64,000 bases of DNA from Rhinopomastus cyanomelas (taxonomy: Eukaryota; Chordata; Aves; Bucerotiformes; Rhinopomastidae), in NCBI GenBank assembly GCA_013400115.1, contig VXBP01002706.1, forward strand, positions 62,001 through 126,000, written 5' to 3'. The position numbers and the translations under genes were made by a program. A model generated the notes under the pieces. That model saw only the letters and a program-made list of their open reading frames with translations, was not told the DNA's origin and did not search any database. Shown here piece by piece: positions 12,038 through 22,564 of this stretch (within the stretch, counting starts at the first letter, position 1; each line of letters opens with the position of its first letter).

Positions 12038-12696
12038 CTGAGCACAGAGAAATGAATCACAATGTTCTGCAGAAGAAATCTTTTTCCCTTCCAAGACAAA
12101 ATTGAGACTTCACTCCCAAGTCTGGTTTAGAGGAAGGTGCTCTCTGCCAATACGCAACTGGCTGCCTGTAACTGCAACAGCATTACTGGCAAAAAGGGAA
12201 AATCACTAATATAGATGTAAAAATGGCAGAGAAATTTGTGTTCATGGTGATATCCGTTAGCGACTTCATGTTCTTCTTGGCTGTGAAAGGTCTGAAACCA
12301 TTCATCTTTGTAAATATTTCTCCAACCTGTGGGTCCCTGGAGGTGATGTGATTAAAGGGTTTCACCAGCAGGAAAACATCACAGCCAGCATCTAAAGGAC
12401 CAATGGCTTGCAGAATACTGACCTCAAACAGTCACACCACCGCACACAGAAACACCTCAAACATTTTTCCTCCAGTTATTTTTCTCACTGCTAAGACATC
12501 AGCAAACAGCAAGAGCAAAGAACTGGCTTCTTCATCAAAACACAACACTGCCAGCACTCACCCTTCCCACTTTCAGAGTAGAGCAATGCAACTCTACTTG
12601 GCTGTTACCTGTTGTTGGAACTGAGGCTTAAAACACACCACAGTCACATACCCATTAGTTCCACAAGGGTAAACCGTGCTTTTTCCTTTTAATCTC

Positions 12697-12758
12697 ACTA
12701 TGGGGTTGGAACTAGGTGATCTTTAAGGCCCCTTCCAACCTAAACCATTCTATGATTC
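12697..12758 (+). mobile_element. CR1 LINE 3' UTR stub
   Basis: About 60 bp of the plus-strand CR1 3' UTR: ggggttggaactaggtgatct followed by a ccccttccaacc block and cattctatgattc. It is one of the shortest recognisable truncations in the window. Confidence 0.8.
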
Positions 12759-13179
12759 AATTTATTTGTTAGTAAAGTCCCCACTTCTCAAGGCAGGTCT
12801 GCTCATGATTACTGCAACAGCAAAAACAAGCTGCCAGCAAACAAGCACCGAGATTTGGAAACTGAGACATACTGCAGGGAAGTAGAAGCTTCCTGCAGCT
12901 GCTCAAAGAAGGGTTTGATTCATCCTGCAGGTTTATCAGGACAGTGTCACCTCAACTCAGCTAAACCCAGTAACTTGAAATTAATTCTTCTTATTCGTTT
13001 TCTTCCTTTTATTTTAATAGATCGCCCCCAGTCCAAGTCATTTGAAACAGAAATACCAGTGAGCTACATTCCCCTTGAGAAGAACACAGCTATTTTCTGC
13101 TGGTATTGCAACTTCATTGAGCAATTATCCAACAAGAGATCAAGTCAGAAAAAAGTATGAAAATTTAAAAACTGCTCAG

Positions 13180-13412
13180 TCATTGCTCTCTATTAGTGGC
13201 AATGGAGCAAAGCTGGAGATGGGTAGATTTAGAGTGGATATGAGGGGGAAGTTCTTCACCGTGAGAGCAGTGACAGCCTGGAATGGGAGGTGGTTGGGGC
13301 CCCATCCCTGGACGTGTTTAAGGCCAGGCTGGGGTATCCCTGCCCATGGGGGGGGGGTTAGAACTGGATGATCAGGTGGTCCCTTCCAACCCTGAGTGAT
13401 TCTGATTCTATA
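13180..13412 (+). mobile_element. CR1 LINE fragment, 3' end
   Basis: Plus-strand tail containing the ORF2 C-terminus (GAKLEMGRFRVDMRGKFFTVR) and a 3' UTR with a run of nine G residues. It ends ctgagtgattctgattctata. A second CR1 3' end follows almost directly (13418-13503). Confidence 0.88.
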
Positions 13413-13417
13413 ACTTC

Positions 13418-13503
13418 TCCAGTGAAGTGATCCTGCTGTGGCAGGGGGACTGGACCAGATGATCTTTCGGGGCCCCTTCCAATCCCTAATGATTCTATGA
13501 TTA
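13418..13503 (+). mobile_element. CR1 LINE 3' UTR stub, tandem to the preceding copy
   Basis: Plus-strand 3' UTR of a different CR1 subfamily: tgatcctgctgtggcaggggg, then actggaccagatgatctttcg and aatgattctatgatt. It lies only a few bases after the end of the 13180-13412 copy, so one insertion probably landed in or beside the tail of the other. Confidence 0.85.
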
Positions 13504-16500
13504 ACATGTAATGGAAACATCATGTTTAGCTTCATAGATGTATGATCTACTTCATGGTGTCTCATGGAAGTATAATTTCTATCATTATATTTATTTTTTT
13601 TTTCAGTAAGTCCTCCATCGTTTGAAAATACTCTCTAATTTACTCTTCCATTTTCAAATTGGGACTTGGATTGACTACACCAGACACAAAAAAAAATTAA
13701 AGGCAGCAAATCTAGGAAACTCAAACATGAAAAACACTATTTAAGGTTACAATTAGTCTGGCAGGCATTGAAAAGGGAGACATGATGTTCAGTTCGTGTC
13801 TGGTTAAGAGATTTCCTGGCTTGTCATTAAAGCAGAAATTTTCTGAGAGGCCCTAGAAGACAGTGGTGAAAGCTACACACAGAACTGGGCTTTCAGACAA
13901 CTCCTTCCTTGCCTGATCCCGTGTGGGTTCGTTTGACCTCTGGCAGCCCACATCAATCACTTTACCAAAATGAGTAACTGAACTGGGGTATCCAGTCTGA
14001 AACGTTTAAAGCCTGACAGAGGTGCTGCACCCCGCAGTTCAAACCCGGGCGAGCCAGAGGTATGAGCACAGGATTTCTCTTTAAGCCACAGCCTCCCTCT
14101 GAAGTTCTGGCACCAGAGCTGATGCCCAAAATAGACTCTGTGAAATACGTTAGCCTGAATTTCCCTTCTCCTCAGCCTGAGCTCTTCAAACTGTCATCTG
14201 ACAAAGAGGTAAAAAGGGAAATTATAAAGTGTACTATTAAATACTTCAGGTGGAAAAAAGGAAGTTTTCCTTTGTGAAAAGTTATAGCTCGTAGACCTGT
14301 GTGGCTGCAGAGGCCAGAGAACGAGAAACCAGGTATCGTCCTCACTATCTGCCCTGGGTTCTGGCCATTCTGCCACACTCAGACACCTTCTCACCACTGT
14401 ACAGTATGTCTGGCACCTGGAATTTTCCAAACTGCTGGATTTAGTATTGGAGTAGCAGGCAGGGATGTAGACAGTTGTGTCTAAATCAAACCATTTCCCT
14501 TTTATTCCCTTTACAGTTCTGCTCCAAATAAAAGACACTAATGACTCCTAATCCTAACCAGGATGTGAGATTTTCCCTTACAGTACCACTTCCCAATTCA
14601 CACAATAATTTGACTAAATAGTTGATCACTCAGAAATGGTACAAATTGCTCCAGGTACTAAAATACCACTTACAGGTTCCAAAACATCCTGGGGACAGAC
14701 AAAAGTAGAAAAACTTGAATTCTCATCATTCAAAGAACGGGAAAAAAAGTTTTGAAAATAAGGAAAACTCTTTTTCTGTTTCATACTTAGGTTTTTTCCA
14801 ACTTTTCTTTTGTTTTTAGTGCTTAGCTTTAGTGATGCTGGACACAGAGCAGCAGGATTCAGGTTCTTACAGACTGTGTTTAAAAAAAGGCATGAAATTA
14901 TTTTCAGCTGAAAAAAGGAAAACAAGAAGTGCATTTTTCAGCTACACACAGATGAGGGTGGAGTATCTCCACACCGTAAATCCCACTGATGTTCCATTTT
15001 ACAAACGCTGCACATTATTTCTGTGCCCTCCAAGCAGAATTTTCAGAGCTGTGCTAAAGCTCTCCTGCAGTCCTGACAAAACCAGTACTTTTCTTACTTT
15101 GATTTTTAAAAAAGAGGCAAGTTTTTGTTTTAAAATGCTTCATTAGAAATATTTTTTGAAAACTCAGCAAGTAAATATTTTCTCGGCTGGAAATGGCTGG
15201 GATGGTTTTTAAAGGGGGATACTTCTACACAGAGAAAAAGGTTTAAACCTTAAAAAAAAATATAGAAATAAGTTCTTTGTGGAATAAACTGTAACTAAAT
15301 CCCTGTACTAGGTTCTGCTGGTTCAAGAGTCACTGGTGCAGAATGGAAAGTGCCCTGGACTATCAACAGGAGGGCATTTCCACAACACAGGCCCTTGTCC
15401 ACCCCACCACATGCCAGTGACATGTTACTATTTAAATACTTCCAACGCTATTGATCTGTTATTAAGATCAGGAGTAAATCCCTCTGGATGAGAGAATGAA
15501 GCAGCCACATTCAAACAGGCTTCGGATCTCTCCACTTGGCAGTTTTGACACGTGTATCTTATTAGACTCCTCAGAATGTAGAAGCACCATTGGCATTTTG
15601 CATATTGCACACGTCTGGGAGATAATGGCTGTGCAGATTTGATGCAGAACGGTGCAAGCAAACTTGCCAAACTTTCATCATCACTCCTTGGGAAACTCAG
15701 AGGGGGCCTCTGAAGTTGGCATTCTGTTTGTCATGTACACAGACTGTGCCTAGCGAGCCGAGCAAGGATGGCACGAAACCTCCTTGGAGCAGCTGTGTTG
15801 GTTTAGCTGATGATAAACATGGAGCTAAAGCCACATTATCACCACAGCTCCGACTGAGGAGAAAAGCTTTGTCACCCCATGGAAGAGGAGGCCAGAACAA
15901 CCGAGAGGCAGTTGTTTATTTATTATGAGGTCTGCTGTTCATCGTCTCGACAACAAACGCGGCTGAAGATGCAAATTGTTGTTCTAAAGGAAGTGAAGTT
16001 CAAGATCGTAGGAGCTTACGTTCTGCCTCTGACCTTGCTGCTTCTGTTCTTCAGCGACAGATTCCTACCTACGTGTAATTATCTCCGATCTCAGAGGAAG
16101 CTGCAATTGCATAACAGCAAATTTATTTTCTGCAAAGTTTCCTTGCAGTGTAAGAACTTCAGAGGCCAAAATGGCTCCTTTTTTTGTTGTCTTTGTGGCT
16201 TGTTCCATTCTGACTACACTCAAAATAAAAACGTGGATATGTGAAATGCAGATGTTAACGAGCAAGACAGCGTATTGATTTGGTTAAGCCATTTAATTTT
16301 GACAAACTGCCAAAACAACAATAAAAGAATCGCAAACCTGAAATATTGGAGATTTCATCAGCTGCCTACAATGAACAGGGAGATAATGAGTCCCCAACAA
16401 TCTCTAGGAAGGGATCGATGCTCTCCATGGAACTGCAGTGACTGGGAATTCCAGACAGTGCCGTTCGATTTTCTCTGAAATCTTATCTTTACAAAGCAAA

Positions 16501-16941
16501 CAAACAGGAGATAAAAACCTTTAAACTTGCTGCCACAGGCCATTCCTGTGCAGGTTTGGTCCTACACAAGAGCAGCCGATGCTGAGGATCAGTCTCTGGG
16601 CAGCCCGTGGTTCCCTGCATTTGATTTTTCAAAAGGCACAGGTTGTTATTCCCAAACCTGTGACACAAAAAACTGAGCAGAATGAAATCAGGTGCCTAAG
16701 AAACATTTCCAGCTCTTCTCTGAATTGGTAGCGCTGTACACAATCCCTCTTTCCAGGGAAAAAACATTTATCACACAAGCCACAATTTCAAGTCTTCTAA
16801 AACACTAAATATTGTAGGAAACAGTGCCTAAACTAATAATTACACTTTGTCTACAGGACAATAACTTTGTTTTCAGCAATTTATTTAGAAAAACATGACT
16901 AAACTTGGATCAAATTTCTAAGTATTTTCTTACTTACTTAC
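13504..16941. other. Unique DNA, about 3.4 kb without CR1
   Basis: The longest CR1-poor stretch in the first 20 kb. It holds a possible 15-bp minus-strand microexon (14674-14688, see findings) and a weak plus-strand exon-like segment (14078-14204, acceptor ctttaagccacag, donor gag|gtaaaa). Neither is secure. A cluster of minus-strand open frames at 15428-15900 lacks a consistent donor. Confidence 0.4.
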
Positions 16942-16992
16942 AATCAACCTGATTTGGGTTCCTGTGTTCCGAAATATCTGAGGCAAACCAAA
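16942..16992 (-). CDS. Candidate 51-bp exon, unidentified gene
   Basis: Minus-strand 51-bp segment with acceptor agctctgtcacag and a very strong donor (gatt|gtaagtaagtaag). Two of its three frames are open (FGLPQIFRNTGTQIRLI, or FASDISEHRNPNQVD in the other). The length is a multiple of three. The splice signals are the main evidence. Confidence 0.28.
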
Positions 16993-17555
16993 CTGTGACA
17001 GAGCTTTTGAAGAGCTGGCATACTGCTAGCCTCTATGGACATGGTAACTATGGATTTTCAAATAGCCTCAAAATCAAGTCAATAGCTACATAACAGCAGA
17101 ATTTTTCATCCCAAGTGTTGGCATTTCCATCTTCACTGAATTAAAAAGAGATAATTTACTCTAAATATTTGATAAATTGCTTCTAATTCCTTGAAAACAA
17201 CAACAGTGAGACTACATTAGCCCAGAATCTCCTTCAATTATAATTGCACTGTTTTATTATACTGGAGAGAGAAAAAGGAGAGGCAAGTGCTGCTACATTA
17301 CCCCAACATCATTATTTTTTTCTACAGCAATTTACAGAACACCCTCAGTAAACACAGTGCTTTACAAACCACACTGACCAGGAAAGGTCAGTGCCCCTGA
17401 GAGCTTACAGTGACAGCCAACAAATCAAGTACAACCACCCTTCCACTCAAAGCTAACATGAGAACATTTCTTTTTAAAACTTTAGAGTATCATCACTACA
17501 GAGGTCTTTAAACTATTCATAGTCTTCACGTCAAGCAGCATCAAAACTACACCAA

Positions 17556-17745
17556 GAATCATGGAATTGTTTAAGCTGGAAAAGACTTTCAAGATCATCG
17601 AGTTCAACCATGAACTCAACTGTCCCAAGGCCACTGCTAAACCCTGTCCCTGAGCTCCAGATCTCCATGATTGGGAAACACAGCCAGGGATGGCAATTCA
17701 ACCCCTTCCCTGGGCAACCTGTTCCAAGGTCTGATGATCTTTGCC
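17556..17745 (-). mobile_element. CR1 LINE fragment, 3' end
   Basis: Minus-strand tail beginning with a worn terminal sequence (agaatcatggaattg) and running through the 3' UTR into the ORF2 C-terminal codons. It stops abruptly near 17745, where CR1-like sequence of the opposite orientation begins. Confidence 0.85.
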
Positions 17746-17795
17746 ATGAAGAAGGTCTTTTCCAGCTCAGACAATTCCGTGACTCTCCTGTTACA
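17746..17795 (+). mobile_element. CR1 LINE 3' end stub in opposite orientation
   Basis: About 45 bp reading aaggtcttttccagctcagacaattccgtgactctc, which matches the plus-strand CR1 3' end. It is fused to the minus-strand copy just before it. The inverted arrangement could come from a second insertion into the first or from a rearrangement. Confidence 0.55.
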
Positions 17796-17937
17796 TTAAA
17801 TTATTTTAGTCTTCTGTTAGACATTACTCTTCAAAAACCCCTGCAAGTGGCTTAATTTTTCTCACCTCAGACACCTAGTGAAGTTCACAATGTTTTCCAG
17901 TATAAACAGGTTCACCAAAAAATCCAGCCTTTCCCTT

Positions 17938-18308
17938 AGAATCATGAAATCATAGAATCACTATGGATTGGAAGGGACCTCAAAAGATCATCTAGTCCAG
18001 TCCCCCTGACACAGCAGGATCACCTAGACCAAGTCACACAGGAACCTATCCAGGCGGGTCTTGAACATCTCCAGTGAAGAAGACTCCACAACCTCCCTGG
18101 GAAGCCTGTTCCAGTGTTCTGTCACCCTCACTGGGAAGAAGTTCCTTCTCAGGTTGATGTGGAACCTTCTATATTCCAGCTTACAACCATTGCCCCTCGT
18201 CCTATCACTACATGACACTGAGAATAGCCCGGCTCCATCTTTCCGACACCCACCCTTCAAATATTTGTAGACATTAATGAGGTCACCCTTTGCCTTCAGA
18301 CTCACAAC
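17938..18308 (-). mobile_element. CR1 LINE fragment, 3' end
   Basis: Minus-strand tail of about 370 bp with a 93-codon open frame (18305 to 18024) that covers the ORF2 C-terminus: LINVYKYLKGGCRKDGAGLF, the DRTRGNG block, then EHWNRLPREVVESSSLE and a final CDLV stop. It is one of the better-preserved copies. The terminal octamers are at 17938-17960. Confidence 0.92.
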
Positions 18309-18312
18309 TCTT

Positions 18313-18386
18313 CATAGAATCACAGAACCTTTTAAGTTGGACGAGACCTTTAAGATCATCAAGTCCAACCTTCGATCCAGCTGGTA
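18313..18386 (-). mobile_element. CR1 LINE 3' UTR stub
   Basis: About 70 bp immediately beyond the preceding copy: atagaatcacagaacctttt, then aagttggacgagacctttaag and atcaagtccaacc. It comes from a different subfamily from its neighbour, so two independent insertions lie head to tail here. Confidence 0.82.
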
Positions 18387-18544
18387 CCTTCTTTTTAAAA
18401 ATAAACTGAAGCAGCACCGGTGACCAGAAGTGGTGCCTCACAAAGAAGTGGACAATGAAAATGCAAAGCTAGGATACCAAACTGGGACTGATCCAACCTA
18501 CCAGTCTTCAACAGATACCAAGAATGACAAAACCAAAGCCAAAC

Positions 18545-18752
18545 AGAATCACAGATTTATTGAGGCTGGAAAAGACCTCTAAGATTATCAAGCCTAGCCT
18601 GTGACCTAAGATCACCACATCCGGTTAGACCAGGGCACTGAGGGCCACAGGCAGTCTGTCCTTAAACATCTCCAGGGATGGGGATTTCAGCACCTACCTG
18701 GGCAGTCCATTCCAGTGTCTGATCACCCTTTCCATGAGGAAGGGCCTCCTAA
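18545..18752 (-). mobile_element. CR1 LINE fragment, 3' end
   Basis: Minus-strand tail with end gaatcacagatttattgagg, the 3' UTR, and the final codons of ORF2 (tccatgaggaagggcctcct). It is closely related to 4622-5093. Confidence 0.87.
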
Positions 18753-20095
18753 AACAAAAGACAGTGACCTGGGCACTAATTTTAAGCAACAACCACAGCG
18801 CTTAGAAAGAACCAGTGAGGTACATGCTCAAAAGACAAACTCCAACTCAGCCTTTACATTTAGCAATGAAACCAGTGGTCAAATGAAGAACCAGCATTAC
18901 TTAAAAATACTCAGAAAAGCAGACTCCCAATGCTTTTCCTTTTAAAGCAAAACCTTAGATAACCAACCATTCTGGTGAACCAGAACTTCTGAACTAACCA
19001 AGTGGGGTCAAGGAACAGTCCTTCAGGAAGAACTGAAAATGGAAACACAAGGAGGAAGAGCATTTCCTCTTCACAGAGTCACTTCAGCCTGCAGCCTCAC
19101 AATGAAATAAACCTTCTCCTCACTACACAGGAAACGTCTCTTCCTCACAACAGAAAAAACACACAACCAAATCGTCTAGAACAGACATGGAAATTTGAAA
19201 TTGGAAGAGTCTGCGTGTCCACAACAAACCCACACTTCATAAACAAGTCCAGGATGAGGTTATCTGTGAGCACAGGTTCATAAAAATAGTTGACAAGTCT
19301 GATAGATTGTGTTCCTGCTAAAATTCATTTGCAGACTTTTTTAACTGTAACATTGAAGTTTAACATGTAGATGTTTTATGTGAAGTGTTTAAGTATAACC
19401 AGGCTCCAAATAAAATAGCAACAGCATAATGATCAGGAAAAATAGTAATAAAAACTTGAATAAAGGTGAAAAACATTACAAAATAAAAGGTAAGCAACTT
19501 CAAAGCCTATTTCAGTTGCACATGTTGTATTATTTAATGTTACGTACACAAATGGTAGGCTGCACTCGCTGTATTCCATGAATGGTATTAGATATTAAAA
19601 GCCTTAAAGGAAATCAAAGGCCATGAGGTTTTCAAGAGGAAGACAGACACAAATGTTGCAGCAAAATATAAGGTAGAAAAAAATAAATGTAAGAGTAGAG
19701 TTGTAATTTTTTTATTCTTTAAAAATCTTCATCCACTAGGAGAATAATCGTTAACTTTGTTCCAAGAAGTGATAGCAATTTTCTCTTTAGAAAGGAGATG
19801 GAAATCAGATTGTGGCAGTTCCCAGAACAGGTAACACCTTGTGGGAGATACTCAAACCAGACATTCAAACTAACTCAACAAGCCCCCTTGCAGGATCAAA
19901 AGCTTTTTACAACATTTGCTTTTCTTTCCTGCTGTCTAAATCAGAACACTTGATCAACTCTATTGGCTGTACCCATTACTTGTAGATTTGGAGAACAACA
20001 GAACTTCTGGAAGTGGGATGCGCAGGCTAGCTCCAGCAGACATGATCCTTTGAGAGCAGGTGAACTCGCCTGCTGCTTGTGGGTGTTTTCACAAA
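18753..20095. other. Unique DNA, nothing recognised
   Basis: A+T-rich, with no repeat family seen. The minus-strand AATAAA at 19711-19716 is mentioned under the 20.3-kb segment. Confidence 0.45.
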
Positions 20096-20263
20096 CTAGC
20101 GCTGAGTGAGATTTGCCAGTGGGATTGTATCAACAGGGCCCATCCAGGCATCATGTGCACTTTCATAGAGCATTAGCATATCCAGAGGACACTGGATGGC
20201 AATGGCCTGTCCTTGTATGGCAGATGTGAAGTGTGAAACAACTTTACTCACATTCTTACTTAC

Positions 20264-20308
20264 ATCCAGGAGTTCCTCTATGTATTCAAAATCCGTCATC
20301 ACCATATA
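20264..20308 (-). CDS. Candidate 45-bp exon or start of a terminal exon, unidentified gene
   Basis: Acceptor ttagtttcttcag and a strong donor (ggat|gtaagtaag) bound 45 bp, open as YMVMTDFEYIEELLD. The frame also stays open through the donor to a stop at 20096-20098, giving about 70 codons in all (HFTSAIQGQAIAIQCPLDML and others). A poly(A)-type signal (AATAAA on the minus strand, 19711-19716) lies about 380 bp further on. It may therefore be an internal exon with alternative use as a last exon. The gene is not recognised. Confidence 0.28.
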
Positions 20309-20435
20309 CTGAAGAAACTAATTTCCAGAGCAGCTTAACTGTGAGCGCTTTAATCTTCAACCTGCTCACAGCCCCACAAATCTAGAGTTCACAATCGTAA
20401 CATTTTCCCTCTTACCTTGCACATAACCATGTATG

Positions 20436-20720
20436 CATCACAGAATCCAAGTCTTTACTTTTCAAGTATGATGCTAGGGATTTCAAGATCACCAAGACCA
20501 ACTACTTACCCAACTGTCCCAAGGCCACCGCTGAACCCTGTCCCTAAGCTCCAGAACTCCACGAAATACATCCAGGGGTGGCAACTCAACCTCCTCCCTG
20601 AGCAGCCTGTTCCAAGGCCTGAGGACCCTTTCCAGGAAGAAGTTTTTCCTCAGGGTCAACCTAAACTTCTCCTGGTGCAACTGGAGGCCATTTCCTTTTT
20701 GCCTTATTGGTTGTTACTTG
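20436..20720 (-). mobile_element. CR1 3' tail of a chimeric repeat (copy 2)
   Basis: Minus-strand CR1 tail with a readable C-terminal segment (MHQEKFRLTLRKNFFLERVL, then RPWNRLLREEVELPPLD). It stops at ttgttacttgga, the same CR1 position at which the 6009-6240 copy stops. Unrelated sequence shared with copy 1 follows. Confidence 0.87.
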
Positions 20721-20972
20721 GACGTCAAGACAGGAACTCACCAAAATGAAAGATCATTGAGTCCCGTGTTTCCAGCACAAACCAGAGAACAGTAGAGCTT
20801 TATGGCTGTGTGCACGTCAGGAAGGATGAGTTCCAACCAGATGGATCCCTCCCAGTTCTTCACCTTCCTTAAGACCCTCCTTATGTTCCTCATAGAACAA
20901 AACAACGATAGTTACAGGAACCACTCGCACAGGGCAGCTGCCACATGCACCCAGATTTCCAGCACGGCATGT
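20721..20972 (-). repeat. Non-CR1 body of chimeric CR1-tailed repeat (copy 2)
   Basis: Counterpart of 6241-6480. The shared landmarks run in the same order. Similarity ends close to 20972 and 6480, and the sequences flanking each complete unit differ. The unit boundary on one side is the CR1 3' end, which points to retrotransposition of a chimeric RNA more than to a simple local duplication. No protein function is assigned: the small open frames here differ by frame between copies. Confidence 0.6.
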
Positions 20973-22432
20973 TGGTGCTGTGACTTGGACGAGCTCCGCT
21001 CTTCTAGATCTGTATGTGACTTTGCTCAAGGATACACCGTAGTAGGAACCCAAGTGGGGTTTTTTGAGACAGGAGATGCAAAGCAAGGCAGAATAATTAA
21101 ATCTTACAAACAGAGGCAATCAAACTGAACCAACTGCATCCCTAGTGTAACAGCACTTCACAAAGGAATCACACTAAGAATTTAGCTATTTAATTAATAT
21201 TTTTATAGCCAGGCCTCCTACTATAAAACCCAACTCTTCTTAGAAGACACTTCTATCACCATATCATAGTATGATTCATTTTCCTCAGTGCTGCAGTCAC
21301 AAAGAACAGTGTTTACATTGTAACATCTTGGCTAACATTATGCGGAGAAACAAACTTCAACCTGAAATTATCAACTTCTAAATAAATATTGCAAGTTAAT
21401 GTTCCCTCTTCTTTGTTCCGCATCTTTGTCTTTAGGGTTTAGAGCACCAAGTGACAAAGAAGTCTCTCTCATATGTGAAACACATCGCTAACACTGACCT
21501 ACTCCTTCCCCAAAACTTCAACAAGAGCAGCCATGGCTCATTCAGCCAAAAAATTAAATGCTGAAATGCACATCCACGCTGTTGCCCCTCACTAGTTGCC
21601 CTGTGGAGGAAAAAAACCTAAAGCAAATACAATGTGAAAAGAAGACACTAAAAACAAGGTGAAACTCAGTCCCACTCTTCAAGAAGGAAGGGATCCTGTT
21701 ACAGCTTCAAATCTTTTCCTAGCGTCTGCTTGAGCACAGCTAGAACATGTGGAGAAAATTTATGGTATTTTATCATGGTTAGCTTGGGGGAAGGAAGAGG
21801 TTTCTCTGTGAGGTCAGACACAGGAAATTATTAGGGGTTTTTTTTCTCTGTTTCTTCTCTTCTACTGCTACCATCACAGTCATTTTGCCTACACAAACCT
21901 GACCAGCCGAAGCAGTACTAAATTAAGGTTGGACTGAACTATAAAAGAGCTCTTAAGTAAAAGATAGGCCACATTTTTCCAGGTCTGATTATAATAAGGT
22001 CAAATTCCAGTCCATATTTGAGCAGGAAGTTCTCACATGATGGGCTTTAAGCTCCGTATCTGTTACAAACTGATGCAGACTAAAGGAAAACAAGTAATAT
22101 TTGTAACTGTACTGGTTTTCCCCCTACTACTACCCTAGTTTCCAATCTCCAAGAAAAAAAATAAGAGAAATACTAATCAAAGAATTTGAACTTGACAAAA
22201 TCCACCAGGGTTTTATCAAAGGGAAAGAGACTGCGTTGTAAAAACTGATGGCATTTTCTTAAATCTGTCTGCAATGTTCACAGTTCAGCAGTTCTTCACT
22301 CAGCAGCTCAAGTCAGAGTGAAACACAGGTACTAAGAAAAGGACATCATCAACCTCGTGGGAAAACAGGGCTGGAAAACATTTGGGAAGAAAAATATAAA
22401 GCAAAACCAGAGAGATCAAACATATGCCACCA
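20973..22432. other. Unique DNA, nothing recognised
   Basis: No repeat recognised. A good minus-strand acceptor near 21600 (gtttttttcctccacag) is followed by no clear exon. Confidence 0.45.
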
Positions 22433-22564
22433 CGTAGCTCATCCTTTGCTAAGCCCAGGAGGTATTGAAGAGAATTGCTGCATATTGAATTAGACAAAGC
22501 TGTGAACAACTTCATCCTCATTTGAAGAGGATTTGCTGTCACAAAAAGTTGATGGATCGAATGG
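22433..22564 (-). CDS. Candidate exon D, unidentified gene
   Basis: Minus-strand segment with a good acceptor (gggcttgtgcttgcag). Entering with one base, which fits the end of 35469-35684, it is open and reads HSIHQLFVTANPLQMRMKLF, then TALSNSICSNSLQYLLGLAK and DELRGG. The donor end is unclear: only weak GT sites (gtggca, gtttga) lie nearby, so the low-coordinate boundary is approximate. Two further exon-like pieces lie between this and 35.6 kb and do not fit the phase, so the exon order is uncertain. Confidence 0.3.

Noticed and set aside
14032..14052. tRNA-type B-box-like motif (gttcaaaccc)
   Set aside because: No matching A box at the right distance and no cloverleaf could be drawn, so it is not called a tRNA or SINE.
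17880..17937. Minus-strand segment with a strong donor (gag|gtgaga) reading LDFLVNLFILENIVNFTRCL
   Set aside because: The sequence where its acceptor should lie is the end of a CR1 insertion with no pyrimidine tract, so splicing into it looks unlikely.
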